Positions 12,339 through 25,279 of a stretch of DNA of 64,000 nucleotides are shown in pieces. Position numbers and translations under genes: made by a program. Location of the stretch: NCBI GenBank assembly GCA_023974075.1, contig JAMFTG010000207.1, positions 142,501-206,500 on the forward strand, read 5' to 3'. The stretch's first letter is position 1. Each line of letters opens with the position of its first letter. The notes beneath the pieces were generated by a model that was not told the origin of the DNA, ran no database searches, and saw only the letters and a program-made list of their open reading frames with translations. The DNA comes from Chaenocephalus aceratus. Its lineage: Eukaryota; Chordata; Actinopteri; Perciformes; Channichthyidae.

Positions 12339-13738
12339 ACATCGTACAAGGAAACACTTCCGGAGAAAACCCAGTTTAAGGGAACATGGAGAAACCTCAG
12401 GAGAGCAGCAGAGGAGGGATCCCTCTCCAGGACGGACAGACTGCAATAGATGCCGTGTGTAAATTGTCCACGAGTTGCAGATTTAAATTGAGAATGAAAC
12501 CAGCTTTCGATTAAATAAATATCATGTCCCTCTCTTGAGAAAGGCTGTGTGAGTAGGAAGTCGTTTTGCAGCTTTCCAATGTGCACACACATGTTTAATA
12601 CGCTTGTGTCAGCACGGTTAGAGTCGCCTTGGTTACTGTGTGTACATGTCCCTGTTCGTTAAATCATCGTTAGAGAGAAGCGGTCCACAGTCGTGCCTCG
12701 GAGAAACAAGCATACTTAAAGAGACTTTGCTCGCACTAAGACACGCGGAGTAAATGGAGTCTGTAACCCAGAGAGAAAGGACGGTGGTGTTTCCACCCGG
12801 GGCAGCTTCGCCCGTAGCCCCTCGCCGCTCATCCCCGTGGGGTTATTAACCATCCGCGTGAGTGCAGGTGATGGCAGCGCAGCAACGACCTCATCACTTC
12901 TCTTTACTCGTACGCGATAAATCAACGGGAGCACCTGCGGACAAAGGACACGATGAATACGAGCAAACATTTATTACATTTTACAGAAACGTATCGTGAT
13001 TACAACCTTCCTCGTATCTTAATGGTTTCTGCTGGAAGGCACCTCGGCTGCTGGCTCTTAAGGCCCGGGGACACCGAGACGATTATCGGCGTCGGTGGGC
13101 GCGTCCCGCACCGTCGTGTCTTTTCAGCCGACTGTCGGCAAAATAAATCACTCTGATTGGCTGTTCAGCTTAGCGAAACGGAAACACTTTTTCCCATTGA
13201 CTTACACGGGGAAAGAGCGGTCTGTAACTCGTTGAATAATTTTTTTTAAACTAAATAAACAACCCAGTATGAACGCTTGTATAGCCAAGAGTGAAAATGG
13301 AACGCACACGACGCTACTTGTTGTTTGTTTATATCACGCAGTCTGTTCTTCTTCTCTCGGTTATCACGCAGTCTGTCTTCCGGTTGCCTCTTTTGAATGA
13401 CGAATACACACTACTGCCGCCTGCTGGTCAGGAGAGGTATTGCCACTCACGCATGCGCAGTTCCATCTGAGCTGCTTCATGAAGGAAGGCGTCTTTTCTT
13501 CTTCTCACAGAATACATCTCCGTCTGCAGCAGCAAAGAAAGAGGAATCAGGACAATTGAACATTTTCAAAACACTATCAATTCCTTTTCTCTAGCGATCC
13601 TTACAGCACGTCTATTCAACACGTAATACAGCACCAGGTGAAATGTCCTTCTACTCAAACACCAATGTTCATCTAAGGAAGGACGTACATTCCTGCATTT
13701 GAAAAAGACGTTTTGCAGCAGCAGCATGCAAGACAAGG
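12339..13738. other. intronic sequence, no clear feature
   Basis: No exon or complete transposon was recognised. A short piece near 13410 (ACTACTGCCGCCTGCTGG) looks like an old interspersed repeat fragment. Confidence 0.45.
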
Positions 13739-15235
13739 CTGATGTTCAGGTGTATATCAGTATGTAGTGTCTCTACTTTAAAGAGTCCTCTCCTGCTGAT
13801 GTTCAGGTGTATATCAGTATGTAGTGTCTCTACTTTAAAGAGTCCTCTCCGGCTGATGTTCAGGTGTATATCAGTATGTAGTGTCTCTACTTTAAAGAGT
13901 CCTCTCCTGCTGATGTTCAGGTGTATATCAGTATGTAGTGTCTCTACTTTAAAGAGTGCTCTCCGGCTGATGTTCAGGTGTATATCAGTATGTAGTGTCT
14001 CTACTTTAAAGAGTCCTCTCCTGCTGATGTTCAGGTGTATATCAGTTTGTAGTGTTTCTACTTTAAAGAGTCCTCTCCTGCTGATGTTCAGGTGTATATC
14101 AGTATGTAGTGTCTCTACTTTAAAGAGTCCTCTCCTGCTGATGTTCAGGTGTATATCAGTATGTAGCGTCTCTACTTTAAAGAGTCCTCTCCTGCTGATG
14201 TTCAGGTGTATATCAGTATGTAGTGTCTCTACTTTAAAGAGTCCTCTCCTGCTGATGTTCAGGTGTATATCAGTATGTAGCGTCTCTACTTTAAAGAGTC
14301 CTCTCCTGCTGATGTTCAGGTGTATATCAGTATGTAGTGTGTCTACTTTAAAGAGTCCTCTCCTGCTGATGTTCAGGTGTATATCAGTGTGTAGTGTCTC
14401 TACTTTAAAGAGTCCTCTCCTGCTGATGTTCAGGTGTATATCAGTATGTAGTGTCTCTACTTTAAAGAGTCCTCTCCTGCTGATGTTCAGGTGTATATCA
14501 GTATGTAGTGTCTCTACTTTAAAGAGTCCTCTCCTGCTGATGTTCAGGTGTATATCAGTGTATAGAGTCTCTACTTTAAAGAGTCCTCTCCTGCTGATGT
14601 TCAGGTGTATATCAGTATGTAGTGTCTCTACTTGAAAGAGTCCTCTCCTGCTGATGTTCAGGTGTATATCAGTATGTAGTGTCTCTACTTTAAAGAGTCC
14701 TCTCCTGCTGATGTTCAGGTGTATATCAGTATGTAGTGTCTCTACTTTAAAGAGTCCTCTCCTGCTGATGTTCAGGTGTATATCAGTATGTAGTGTCTCT
14801 ACTTTAAAGAGTCCTCTCCTGCTGATGTTCAGGTGTTTCTCAGTATGTAGTGTCTCTACTTTAAAGAGTCCTCTCCTGCTGATGTTCAGGTGTATATCAG
14901 TATGTAGTGTCTCTACTTTAAAGAGTCCTCTCCTGCTGATGTTCAGGTGTATATCAGTGTGTAGTGTCTCTACTTTAAAGAGTCCTCTGCTGCTGATGTT
15001 CAGGTGTATATCAGTATGTAGTGTCTCTACTTTAAAGAGTCCTCTCCTGCTGATGTTCAGGTGTATATCAGTATGTAGTGTCTCTACTTTAAAGAGTCCT
15101 CTCCTGCTGATGTTCAGGTGTATATCAGTATGTAGTGTCTCTACTTTAAAGAGTCCTCTCCTGCTGATGTTCAGGTGTATATCAGTATGTAGTGTCTCTA
15201 CTTTAAAGAGTCCTCTGCTGCTGATGTTCAGGTGT
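13739..15235. repeat. 57-bp minisatellite, about 26 copies
   Basis: The unit begins CTGATGTTCAGGTGTATATC, continues AGTATGTAGTGTCTCTAC and ends TTTAAAGAGTCCTCTCC. Copies differ by only a few bases, so the array is young or homogenised. 57 is a multiple of three, which leaves long open frames on both strands (one of about 1.5 kb on the minus strand, 19-residue periodic). There is no codon-use or domain evidence that these are translated. Confidence 0.95.
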
Positions 15236-16128
15236 CCATTGACTTGCACCTAAACCTACGGGAGAGGGCATAACAGTGCTTATGTAAACATCACGGCTCG
15301 ATGAAAGCGTCTGAAATGTAAACTGACAACAATAGTTGTTTTGCCGATATCGATATATCCCTCCAGCCGCTCACTCTCGATCATAATTGAAGTGTCACTC
15401 TGTTGTTCTTGGAGTTATTTCTAAACTTCGGGAGCCATCAAGAAGCCTAACAAGCGTGTAGCGTATCAATCCAACCCCAAACTGTCAGGCTGCCGCTAAG
15501 CACTCTGGGTAATACTCCTTATCGGATGATGTTTATGGATTTCTCTCTCTCAGCCTGAAGTGTTTTCGCCCTCTTCCCAGAAAAACAGACGACACTTTGA
15601 TTTCTTCTTTACCCGGGCGTTACGAAACACTTTGGACTTCCTCCAACGGGTTTTCAATTTATTAGGAGACATTTTCTATTTTTAAATCAAAACGGGAACG
15701 GCTGCATGTCTGTGCTTTTGGATTCTGATTATTAAGACAATGGCTTTATGGGAGGAAAAATGTAAACGCGCAATGAAAGCTTGGAGGGTATTGTGGCACG
15801 AAGATTGGATTCTCTTTGTCTCTCCGGAAGGTGTTGTTTACGCCTCGAGCCGGCAGACGTACTTTCAGACGGTGAGAAACAACGAGGAGCCCGTGGTGGG
15901 GAGAACATATTGATCCATTCAAATCCCCAGATCCAGGAGAAGTGTTCAGAATCAGAATCAGAACAGCTTTATCAGTCCCACAGAGAGAACAGAGCCAGAG
16001 ACAGCTTAGTGTTCACTAGGAAGCATGCGTACAAACATATTAGTGATTAAAACAAATTAAATACAAGGACACAATTTACTAAATACACATCCTGAGGATT
16101 TAGCAGCCACGTATATATCGCACATATT
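15236..16128. other. intronic sequence with a degraded retroposon tail
   Basis: At about 15945-16070 (AGAATCAGAATCAGAACAGC, then CTTTATCAGTCCCACAGAG) there is a likely 3' end of an old fish retroposon. Nothing else was recognised. Confidence 0.4.
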
Positions 16129-19100
16129 CAGAGATGGAAGAAGTACACACATCCTTTACTCAAGTAGAAGTACTGACTCTCTACTCAAGTCAAATTAAAG
16201 AACTTTGAAATGTACTTCAGTAGAGTACAGGTATTTGAGTTCAACATGTAAGAAGTAGAAAGTACAGGTATTTGAGTTCAACATGTAAGAAGTAGAAAGT
16301 ACAGGTATTTGTGTTCAACATGTAAGAAGTAGAAAGTACAGGTATTTGAGTTCAACATGTAAGAAGTAGAAAGTACAGGTATTTGAGTTCAACATGTAAG
16401 AAGTAGAAAGTACAGGTATTTGTGTTCAACATGTAAGAAGTAGAAAGTACAGGTATTTGGGTTCAACATGTGAGAAGTAGAAAGTACAGGTATTTGGGTT
16501 CAACATGTAAGAAGTAGAAAGTACAGGTATTTGAGTTCAACATGTAAGAAGTAGAAAGTACAGGTATTTGTGTTCAACATGTGAGAAGTAGAAAGTACAG
16601 GTATTTGTGTTCAACATGTAAGAAGTAGAAAGTACAGGTATTTGGGTTCAACAAGTAAGAAGTAGAAAGTACAGGTATTTGAGTTCAACATGTAAGAAGT
16701 AGAAAGTACAGGTATTTGGGTTCAACATGTAAGAAGTAGAAAGTACAGGTATTTGGGTTCAAAATGTAAGAAGTAGAAAGTACAGGTATTTGTGTTCAAC
16801 ATGTAAGAAGTAGAAAGTACAGGTATTTGAGTTCAACATGTAAGAAGTAGAAAGTACAGGTATTTGAGTTCAACATGTGAGAAGTAGAAAGTACAGGTAT
16901 TTGGGTTCAACATGTAAGAAGTAGAAAGTACAGGTATTTGAGTTCAACATGTGAGAAGTAGAAAGTACAGGTATTTGAGTTCAACATGTAAGAAGTAGAA
17001 AGTACAGGTATTTGAGTTCAACATGTAAGAAGTAGAAAGTACAGGTATTTGGGTTCAACATGTAAGAAGTAGAAAGTACAGGTATTTGAGTTCAACATGT
17101 GAGAAGTAGAAAGTACAGGTATTTGAGTTCAACATGTAAGAAGTAGAAAGTACAGGTATTTGAGTTCAACATGTAAGAAGTAGAGAGTACAGGTATTTGA
17201 GTTCAACATGTGAGAAGTAGAAAGTACAGGTATTTGAGTTCAACATGTAAGAAGTAGAAAGTACAGGTATTTGAGTTCAACATGTAAGAAGTAGAAAGTA
17301 CAGGTATTTGGGTTCAACATGTAAGAAGTAGAAAGTACAGGTATTTGAGTTCAACATGTGAGAAGTAGAAAGTACAGGTATTTGAGTTCAACATGTAAGA
17401 AGTAGAAAGTACAGGTATTTGAGTTCAACATGTAAGAAGTAGAGAGTACAGGTATTTGAGTTCAACATGTGAGAAGTAGAAAGTACAGGTATTTGAGTTC
17501 AACATGTGAGAAGTAGAAAGTACAGGTATTTGTGTTCAACATGTGAGAAGTAGAAAGTACAGGTATTTGTGTTCAACATGTGAGAAGTAGAAAGTACAGG
17601 TATTTGAGTTCAACATGTAAGAAGTAGAAAGTACAGGTATTTGTGTTCAACATGTGAGAAGTAGAAAGTACAGGTATTTGTGTTCAACATGTGAGAAGTA
17701 GAAAGTACAGGTATTTGAGTTCAACATGTAAGAAGTAGAAAGTACAGGTATTTGAGTTCAACATGTAAGAAGTAGAAAGTACAGGTATTTGAGTTCAACA
17801 TGTAAGAAGTAGAAAGTACAGGTATTTGGGTTCAACATGTAAGAAGTAGAAAGTACAGGTATTTGAGTTCAACATGTGAGAAGTAGAAAGTACAGGTATT
17901 TGAGTTCAACATGTAAGAAGTAGAAAGTACAGGTATTTGAGTTCAACATGTAAGAAGTAGAGAGTACAGGTATTTGAGTTCAACATGTGAGAAGTAGAAA
18001 GTACAGGTATTTGAGTTCAACATGTAAGAAGTAGAAAGTACAGGTATTTGTGTTCAACATGTAAGAAGTAGAAAGTACAGGTATTTGAGTTCAACATGTA
18101 AGAAGTAGAAAGTACAGGTATTTGAGTTCAACATGTGAGAAGTAGAAAGTACAGGTATTTGTGTTCAACATGTGAGAAGTAGAAAGTACAGGTATTTGAG
18201 TTCAACATGTGAGAAGTAGAAAGTACAGGTATTTGAGTTCAACATGTGAGAAGTAGAAAGTACAGGTATTTGAGTTCAACATGTAAGAAGTAGAAAGTAC
18301 AGGTATTTGTGTTCAACATGTGAGAAGTAGAAAGTACAGGTATTTGTGTTCAACATGTGAGAAGTAGAAAGTACAGGTATTTGAGTTCAACATGTAAGAA
18401 GTAGAAAGTACAGGTATTTGAGTTCAACATGTAAGAAGTAGAAAGTACAGGTATTTGAGTTCAACATGTAAGAAGTAGAAAGTACAGGTATTTGGGTTCA
18501 ACATGTAAGAAGTAGAAAGTACAGGTATTTGAGTTCAACATGTGAGAAGTAGAAAGTACAGGTATTTGAGTTCAACATGTAAGAAGTAGAAAGTACAGGT
18601 ATTTGAGTTCAACATGTAAGAAGTAGAGAGTACAGGTATTTGAGTTCAACATGTGAGAAGTAGAAAGTACAGGTATTTGAGTTCAACATGTAAGAAGTAG
18701 AAAGTACAGGTATTTGGGTTCAACATGTAAGAAGTAGAAAGTACAGGTATTTGTGTTCAACATGTAAGAAGTAGAAAGTACAGGTATTTCAGTTCAACAT
18801 GTAAGAAGTAGAAAGTACAGGTATTTGAGTTCAACATGTGAGAAGTAGAAAGTACAGGTATTTGTGTTCAACATGTGAGAAGTAGAAAGTACAGGTATTT
18901 GAGTTCAACATGTGAGAAGTAGAAAGTACAGGTATTTGAGTTCAACATGTAAGAAGTAGAAAGTACAGGTATTTGAGTTCAACATGTGAGAAGTAGAAAG
19001 TACAGGTATTTGAGTTCAACATGTGAGAAGTAGAAAGTACAGGTATTTGAGTTCAACATGTGAGAAGTAGAAAGTACAGGTATTTGTGTTCAACATGTGA

Positions 19101-20215
19101 GAAGTAGAAAGTACAGGTATTTGTGTTCAACATGTGAGAAGTAGAAAGTACAGGTATTTGAGTTCAACATGTGAGAAGTAGAAAGTACAGGTATTTGAGT
19201 TCAACATGTGAGAAGTAGAAAGTACAGGTATTTGAGTTCAACATGTAAGAAGTAGAAAGTACAGGTATTTGAGTTCAACATGTAAGAAGTAGAAAGTACA
19301 GGTATTTGTGTTCAACATGTGAGAAGTAGAAAGTACAGGTATTTGTGTTCAACATGTGAGAAGTAGAAAGTACAGGTATTTGAGTTCAACATGTAAGAAG
19401 TAGAAAGTACAGGTATTTGAGTTCAACATGTAAGAAGTAGAAAGTACAGGTATTTGAATTCAACATGTAAGAAGTAGAAAGTACAGGTATTTGGGTTCAA
19501 CATGTAAGAAGTAGAAAGTACAGGTATTTGAGTTCAACATGTGAGAAGTAGAAAGTACAGGTATTTGAGTTCAACATGTAAGAAGTAGAAAGTACAGGTA
19601 TTTGAGTTCAACATGTAAGAAGTAGAGAGTACAGGTATTTGAGTTCAACATGTGAGAAGTAGAAAGTACAGGTATTTGAGTTCAACATGTAAGAAGTAGA
19701 AAGTACAGGTATTTGTGTTCAACATGTAAGAAGTAGAAAGTACAGGTATTTGAGTTCAACATGTAAGAAGTAGAAAGTACAGGTATTTGAGTTCAACATG
19801 TGAGAAGTAGAAAGTACAGGTATTTGTGTTCAACATGTGAGAAGTAGAAAGTACAGGTATTTGAGTTCAACATGTGAGAAGTAGAAAGTACAGGTATTTG
19901 AGTTCAACATGTAAGAAGTAGAAAGTACAGGTATTTGTGTTCAACATGTGAGAAGTAGAAAGTACAGGTATTTGTGTTCAACATGTGAGAAGTAGAAAGT
20001 ACAGGTATTTGAGTTCAACATGTAAGAAGTATAAAGTACAGGTATTTGTGTTCAACATGTGAGAAGTAGAAAGTACAGATATTTGAGTTCAACATGTAAG
20101 AAGTAGAAAGTACAGGTATTTGAGTTCAACATGTAGAAAGTCGGAGTAAAGTACTGATACTAGAGAAATGTACGTAACTACAGTAATGAAGTATTTGTAC
20201 TCCACTACTTCCCAC
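16129..20215 (+). mobile_element. DNA-transposon remnant (family A) expanded by an internal 37-bp array
   Basis: The left end is CAGAGATGGAAGAAGTACAC, followed by ACATCCTTTACTCAAGTAGA. The right end is TTTGTACTCCACTACTTCCC then ACCTC, which inverted reads GAGGTGGGAAGTAGTGGAG. The ends form an imperfect inverted repeat. No transposase remains. Almost the whole length is the 37-bp array; related copies sit at 24545-25279, 28640-28740 and 56344-62398. Confidence 0.7.
16225..20134. repeat. 37-bp minisatellite, about 105 copies
   Basis: The unit reads GTATTTGAGTTCAACATGTA then AGAAGTAGAAAGTACAG. Diagnostic variants are GAG/GTG/GGG before TTCAAC and TAAG/TGAG after CATG. A rarer AGAGAG variant recurs at 17182, 17441, 17959, 18625 and 19624, spaced by exact multiples of 37 bp, showing block duplications. 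Units abut with no spacers. Confidence 0.97.
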
Positions 20216-22088
20216 CTCATAGTGCACACAGTTGGTGGTGGGTTTTAATTAGCGTTCCTCTTGCCACGGGGTTATTCTCCGTCTCTCTGACTCGCTGCCA
20301 GCCTGCTTCTCAGCGCTAAGTCGAGAACAAAGTCAGCGACATGAGAGTCGTTCGGGTTGAGACACGCTGTGACAGCTTCCAGTGTTCGGCGCGAGGCGGT
20401 GGGAATGTGTTGTTCTTTGGCTCAGTACTCCGGCACACTGCATTTGAAATGAAACTGTGACGGTGAGCTTTAATTTGAGGATGTTTCAGACTTCATTGTT
20501 ACATTCCAAATCCAATTTTCTGGATCAGGAACGAAAACAGCCCAAAAAAAGGAAAGTGTGTTTGGATAATAATATTTTGCCGCCGTCCAAATACTAATGG
20601 ATTACAGTCGGGTGTAGATTACGATCTTAAAGGGGCACGACAGTGATTCTACACATGCGGATCAGCCTGTAAAACACTATATAATGCTGATTCAACACAA
20701 AGTCATAATGAAAACAGAAACACGTGGACACGGTGTCATGAAGGACGCCATTAAAATGCATGTTGGGGAAAGTCGGACCCGGCGTTAAGTCGTCGAATGC
20801 ATCTAGATTACGCATAATTAACCATACCTTTAAATAGTATGCGGGAAACACTGCCACACTTCAGGGTCTTTTCTTTTGGAGACGCCAGACTTCATCACCC
20901 GGCAGACTGGCTGCTTCACATTAACGTCGGACCCTCCTTTTTGACTCGCAGGCCACGTGTGAGAGTGCATGTTCCCTTGGTTTAACCCCAGGATCCCTTA
21001 AGGGCACATCATCCATTCAACCGGGCCACTCTCTTCGCTGCACGGCCGAAAGAAAGCCCTGCCGCCTGTTCCCATCCGAGCCGCTTTAAAGCGCTGACCA
21101 GGTCTTTCAGAAAGTACTTGCTCTGCCTTCGCTAACCCGAACCCACGTGAGTTGGTTTAGAGCTGCGAGCGACAGGACGACATGCCCCCAGCGGACGTGA
21201 AGCATCGGTATGGGAACGCTGATGTTCGCTACCTTCAGCTGCAAGATAACTTTCAAGTGCACTCGAATTTGCACCTGGAAGTCCAGAGGTGAACGCTTGA
21301 TGGACGAGGCAGACGAAGCACCTGAAGGCGAAGTTTCCAGTCAGTTATGTCTTAAACGGAGAGGAAGCAGCAATAATACAAATCCATCACCACGTAGAGC
21401 CTCCTCCAGCTGTTGGAGAGCACTGCAGGTCTATTTATTTATGTCTTTGAAACTTTGATTCCGTTGAAGTCTCTTTATAAAAGTCTTTAAGGTCGGGAGG
21501 GATTTGTTTTGCGGGAGATGTGGAGGATCGGCTCTGATGACTGAGTCCAGGCGTTGAGGATTAAGACGTATCGACGTGTTGGAAACCCTCCAACCGGCGG
21601 CGGAGGAATTCACGGACCTTCGGGTGGTTAGAAAATAATTGTGTTGCGGTGAGAAAGCTCTTGTTGACTCGTCTGTACCTCGGGTTGTTGCTACAACCTC
21701 CGTGTGCGTCTACAGGGAACATCTGGCGTCGATGAAAAGAGAGAGACTGTGAGGGAATATTCTGCTGAGGTATTCACCCTCTACACGGTTCATGATGTTC
21801 TCCTCCTCCGTCTCCTCTCCCACGGCACAGGTCTGCGGCCTTGGGTATCTCTCTTAAGGCGGGGCAGCTTGGGCGCGTCGTCGTTGTTGCAGCTTATGGC
21901 CGAGCGCAAGCCGTCATGAGATAGTTTATTGTTCAGGGACATCGAGAAGCCCTTCTTTTTAGGGTCGTAGGATCCCTGGAAATGTTCTTTCCTGTGGACG
22001 AGAGCTCGAGTTAGATCCAGGGTCCATCATGTTTAGTCTCGCTGATAAAGAACGTTGATTATTAAACTCCGAACTAGTTCAAACCTGG
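20216..22088. other. intronic sequence, no clear feature
   Basis: No exon or complete transposon was recognised. Base composition is ordinary. Confidence 0.5.
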
Positions 22089-22760
22089 AGCTCCAGCTCT
22101 CCTCGAGTCTCTGAGTCCTGACTCCATCAGAACTCCAGCTCTCCTCGTGTCTCTGAGTCCTGACTCCATCAGAGCTCCAGCTCTCCTCGAGTCTCTGAGT
22201 CCTGACTCCATCAGAGCTCCAGCTCTCCTCGTGTCTCTGAGTCCTGACTCCATCAGAGCTCCAGCTCTCCTCGTGTCTCTCTGAGTCCTGACTCCATCAG
22301 AGCTCCAGCTCTCCTCGTGTCTCTCTGAGTCCTGACTCCATCAGAGCTCCATCTCTCCTCGTGTCTCTCTGAGTCCTGACTCCATCAGAGCTCCAGCTCT
22401 CCTCGTGTCTCTCTGAGTCCTGACTCCATCAGAGCTCCAGCTCTCCTCGTGTCTCTGAGTCCTGACTCCATCAGAACTCCAGCTCTCCTCGTGTCTCTGA
22501 GTCCTGACTCCATCAGAGCTCCAGCTCTCCTCGAGTCTCTCTGAGTCCTGACTCCATCAGAGCTCCAGCTCTCCTCGAGTCTCTGAGTCCTGACTCCATC
22601 AGAGCTCCAGCTCTCCTCGTGTCTCTGAGTCCTGACTCCATCAGAGCTCCAGCTCTCCTCGTGTCTCTGAGTCCTGACTCCATCAGAGCTCCAGCTCTCC
22701 TCGTGTCTCTGAGTCCTGACTCCATCAGAGCTCCAGCTCTCCTCGTGTCTCTGAGTCCTG
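22089..22760. repeat. 42/44-bp minisatellite, about 16 copies
   Basis: The unit is AGCTCCAGCTCTCCTCGTGT, CTCTGAGTCCTGACTCCATC and AG. A 44-bp form has an extra CT (CTCTCTGAG). It ends about 350 bp before the transmembrane exon. Confidence 0.95.
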
Positions 22761-22943
22761 TCTCCTCTAACAATGCAACGTATATAATAAAATACAAATT
22801 AAAGTCTACATACATGTAAATATAATATGACATGTACAAGAACAGAATATGAAATTAAATAATGTACATGAAGACAAAATCAGATACGGTTTATTGCTGT
22901 GATTTAGATAAGTAGATGCAAGATGACAAACTGAGAATATGAA

Positions 22944-22948
22944 CTGAC
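22944..22948 (+). promoter_or_regulatory. ncam2: candidate distant branch point of the transmembrane exon
   Basis: CTGAC at 22944-22948 fits the vertebrate branch-point consensus, with the branch A at 22947. From here to the acceptor AG at 23111-23112 there is no other AG, only TG-type repeat. An AG-free zone of about 165 nt is what a distant branch point would need. TCGAC (A at 22952) is an alternative. This is inference from motif and spacing. Confidence 0.45.
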
Positions 22949-22953
22949 TCGAC

Positions 22954-23105
<152 letters not shown>

Positions 23106-23112
23106 GCCTCAG

Positions 23113-23320
23113 CAGAATCCCTGTTCAGCGGCCTGGGGCTGGGCTCCGTGGTGGGCCTGGGCCTGGGGGCGCTGCTGGTCCTCCTGGCGCTGGTGGACGT
23201 GGGCTGCTTCTTCCTGCGTCACTGCGGCCTCCTGATGTGCATCACCCGCTCCGTCTGCGGCAAGAAGACCTCCACCAGCGGCAAGGGCAAGGAGATCGAG
23301 GAGGGGAAGGCCGCCTACCT
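23113..23320 (+). CDS. ncam2: ncam2 exon: transmembrane and juxtamembrane region
   Basis: This 208-nt exon completes the phase-1 codon (G|CA, Ala) and reads [17 protein letters not shown], then a hydrophobic stretch [14 protein letters not shown] and [20 protein letters not shown]. It ends in the basic/acidic tail [19 protein letters not shown]. The Gly-rich hydrophobic segment (residues about 7-31) is the single membrane span. Four cysteines at the inner membrane face (CFF, HC, MC, VC) match the palmitoylation cluster of NCAMs. CGLLMCIT and EEGKAAYL are close to vertebrate NCAM2, supporting ncam2 over ncam1 (which has AAF). The donor is CCTACCT|GTGAGT in phase 2. The acceptor is a CAGCAG tandem (AG at 23111-23112 or 23114-23115), so one Ala may be optional. 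The upstream context is odd: a long TG repeat abuts the splice site. Confidence 0.93.
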
Positions 23321-24087
23321 GTGAGTGTCCTCTTCCTTTCTCCCCAGTAGATAAGGGTGCTCTCTAGTGTGCTCGCCAGTCGCCAGGTCATTCATGCTGC
23401 TGCGGGTGTATCGATGCCTTTCTTCACTGTAACACTATGTCTGTGTAGTTCTGTGTAACCTGCACCCCCGATGACTGATAGAAAGCTAGACTTAGCACAG
23501 ATGGAATTAAAACCTTTACAATCCTCAGAGAAGGAGAACAAGCTGGATTGTAACGTCTTTAAAACGACTCACAAGTTGGTCGTTGTCCGTCCTTTGTGCT
23601 CTCAGATTGAGCCGCACCCTCGAGGAGTCTTTCTCGTGTGCCGCTCAGAATCTTAAGCATGCTCACTGTGAACGAGAGAGGAGACTTATTTCTATCGTTC
23701 ACTGTAGGTACACCTTCAACAGCCGCCCCACCACCTTTTCAACCACAGTATGTCTCTGATTACGTCTTCCTCACTCCATCAGTGCTCTCATCCCGCCTCG
23801 CAGTGCACGTGCATGCAGTGTGTGTACGTGCATCCTGACGTGCATGTGTGACATCTCCACGCTGTGGGCTCCCATGCTTGGTGTTTGTGTATACATGATG
23901 CTGCATGCAGACGCTCTCAGGCCTCTCATCGGACGGCGTGAAGTATGATTCAGACTTCGTGCCAGTGTCACTCCTCGCACCCGCCGCGTGACGCGCTGGC
24001 CTCCGCAGCGCCATGTGTGTGTTTGAGTGGTCAGTGTGCCAGCCCAGAGTCTTCTGCTGAGTCACTACGCTCACAGCACAGAGAGCA

Positions 24088-24088
<1 letters not shown>

Positions 24089-24126
<38 letters not shown>
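24089..24126. repeat. (CA)n microsatellite
   Basis: About 38 bp of CA repeat. Confidence 0.95.
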
Positions 24127-24129
<3 letters not shown>

Positions 24130-24544
24130 TCTCCAGCATCCGTACAGCTCAGCGCTGCCTGAGGAAGAGAGGCGAAGATACTAAAGCACTATCCTTATGT
24201 TACAACCTGCGTCTCATCAGGTTCATTTCGTTATGGACTTTTTTACACGCTTTTTTAGTTCTTCAAAATAGAGCTCACAGGCGCCAGGAGGAGAAGTGAC
24301 TTTGTGTTAAACTAATTAAAGGTAAGGGACTAGCACGAGGTCAATGTTGATAAAAACGGTCCTAATACATTCCTCCGAGGCATCGAGATATAAGTCCAAC
24401 AAAAGTGAATTCTACATTTCCCGTAAAGCCATTCGAGTCGTTTTCGATAAGGAGACGGGTTTCTTTGTGAAACGAGGGATTACAGTCGACTGCGTGCACG
24501 ATGCAGGCGCACTGCAAGACAACAGCGATGTTTGGACTCAGATT

Positions 24545-25279
24545 GAAAGTACAGGTATTTGAGTTCAACATGTGAGAAGTAGAAAGTACAGGTATTTGAG
24601 TTCAACATGTAAGAAGTAGAAAGTACAGGTATTTGAGTTCAACATGTGAGAAGTAGAAAGTACAGGTATTTGAGTTCAACATGTAAGAAGTAGAAAGTAC
24701 AGGTATTTGTGTTCAACATGAGAGAAGTAGAAAGTACAGGTATTTGTGTTCAACATGTGAGAAGTAGAAAGTACAGGTATTTGTGTTCAACATGTGAGAA
24801 GTAGAAAGTACAGGTATTTGAGTTCAACATGTAAGAAGTAGAAAGTACAGGTATTTGAGTTCAACATGTAAGAAGTAGAAAGTACAGGTATTTGAGTTCA
24901 ACATGTAAGAAGTAGAAAGTACAGGTATTTGGGTTCAATATGTGAGAAGTAGAAAGTACAGGTATTTGAGTTCAACATGTAAGAAGTAGAAAGTACAGGT
25001 ATTTGTGTTCAACATGTGAGAAGTAGAAAGTACAGGTATTTGAGTTCAACATGAGAGAAGTAGAAAGTACAGGTATTTGTGTTCAACATGTAAGAAGTAG
25101 AAAGTACAGGTATTTGAGTTCAACATGTGAGAAGTAGAAAGTACAGGTATTTGAGTTCAACATGTAAGAAGTAAAAGTAAAAAGTCGTCAGAAGAATAAG
25201 TAGTGGAGTAAAGTACTGATACCAGAATGTTCTTAAGTACAGTAACGAAGTATTTGTACTCCACTGCTTCCCACCTCTG
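24545..25279 (+). mobile_element. second family-A transposon remnant with 37-bp array, 5'-truncated
   Basis: About 17 copies of the 37-bp unit (24545-25172) are followed by the family's right end: GTCGTCAGAAGAATAAGTAG, GGAGTAAAGTACTGATACC and CCACTGCTTCCCACCTCTG. The left end is missing; the array starts directly after unrelated intron. The TTCTTAAGTACAG at about 25229-25241 is the unoccupied version of the site filled by a TTAA MITE at 62037. Confidence 0.8.

Noticed and set aside
13669..15249. Long open frames over the 57-bp array (up to 526 codons)
   Set aside because: They are created by a stop-free unit whose length is a multiple of three; frames are open on both strands and there is no domain or start context.
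16225..20134. CRISPR-like regular repeat
   Set aside because: The units abut with no unique spacers, and the context is a fish intron. It is a minisatellite.
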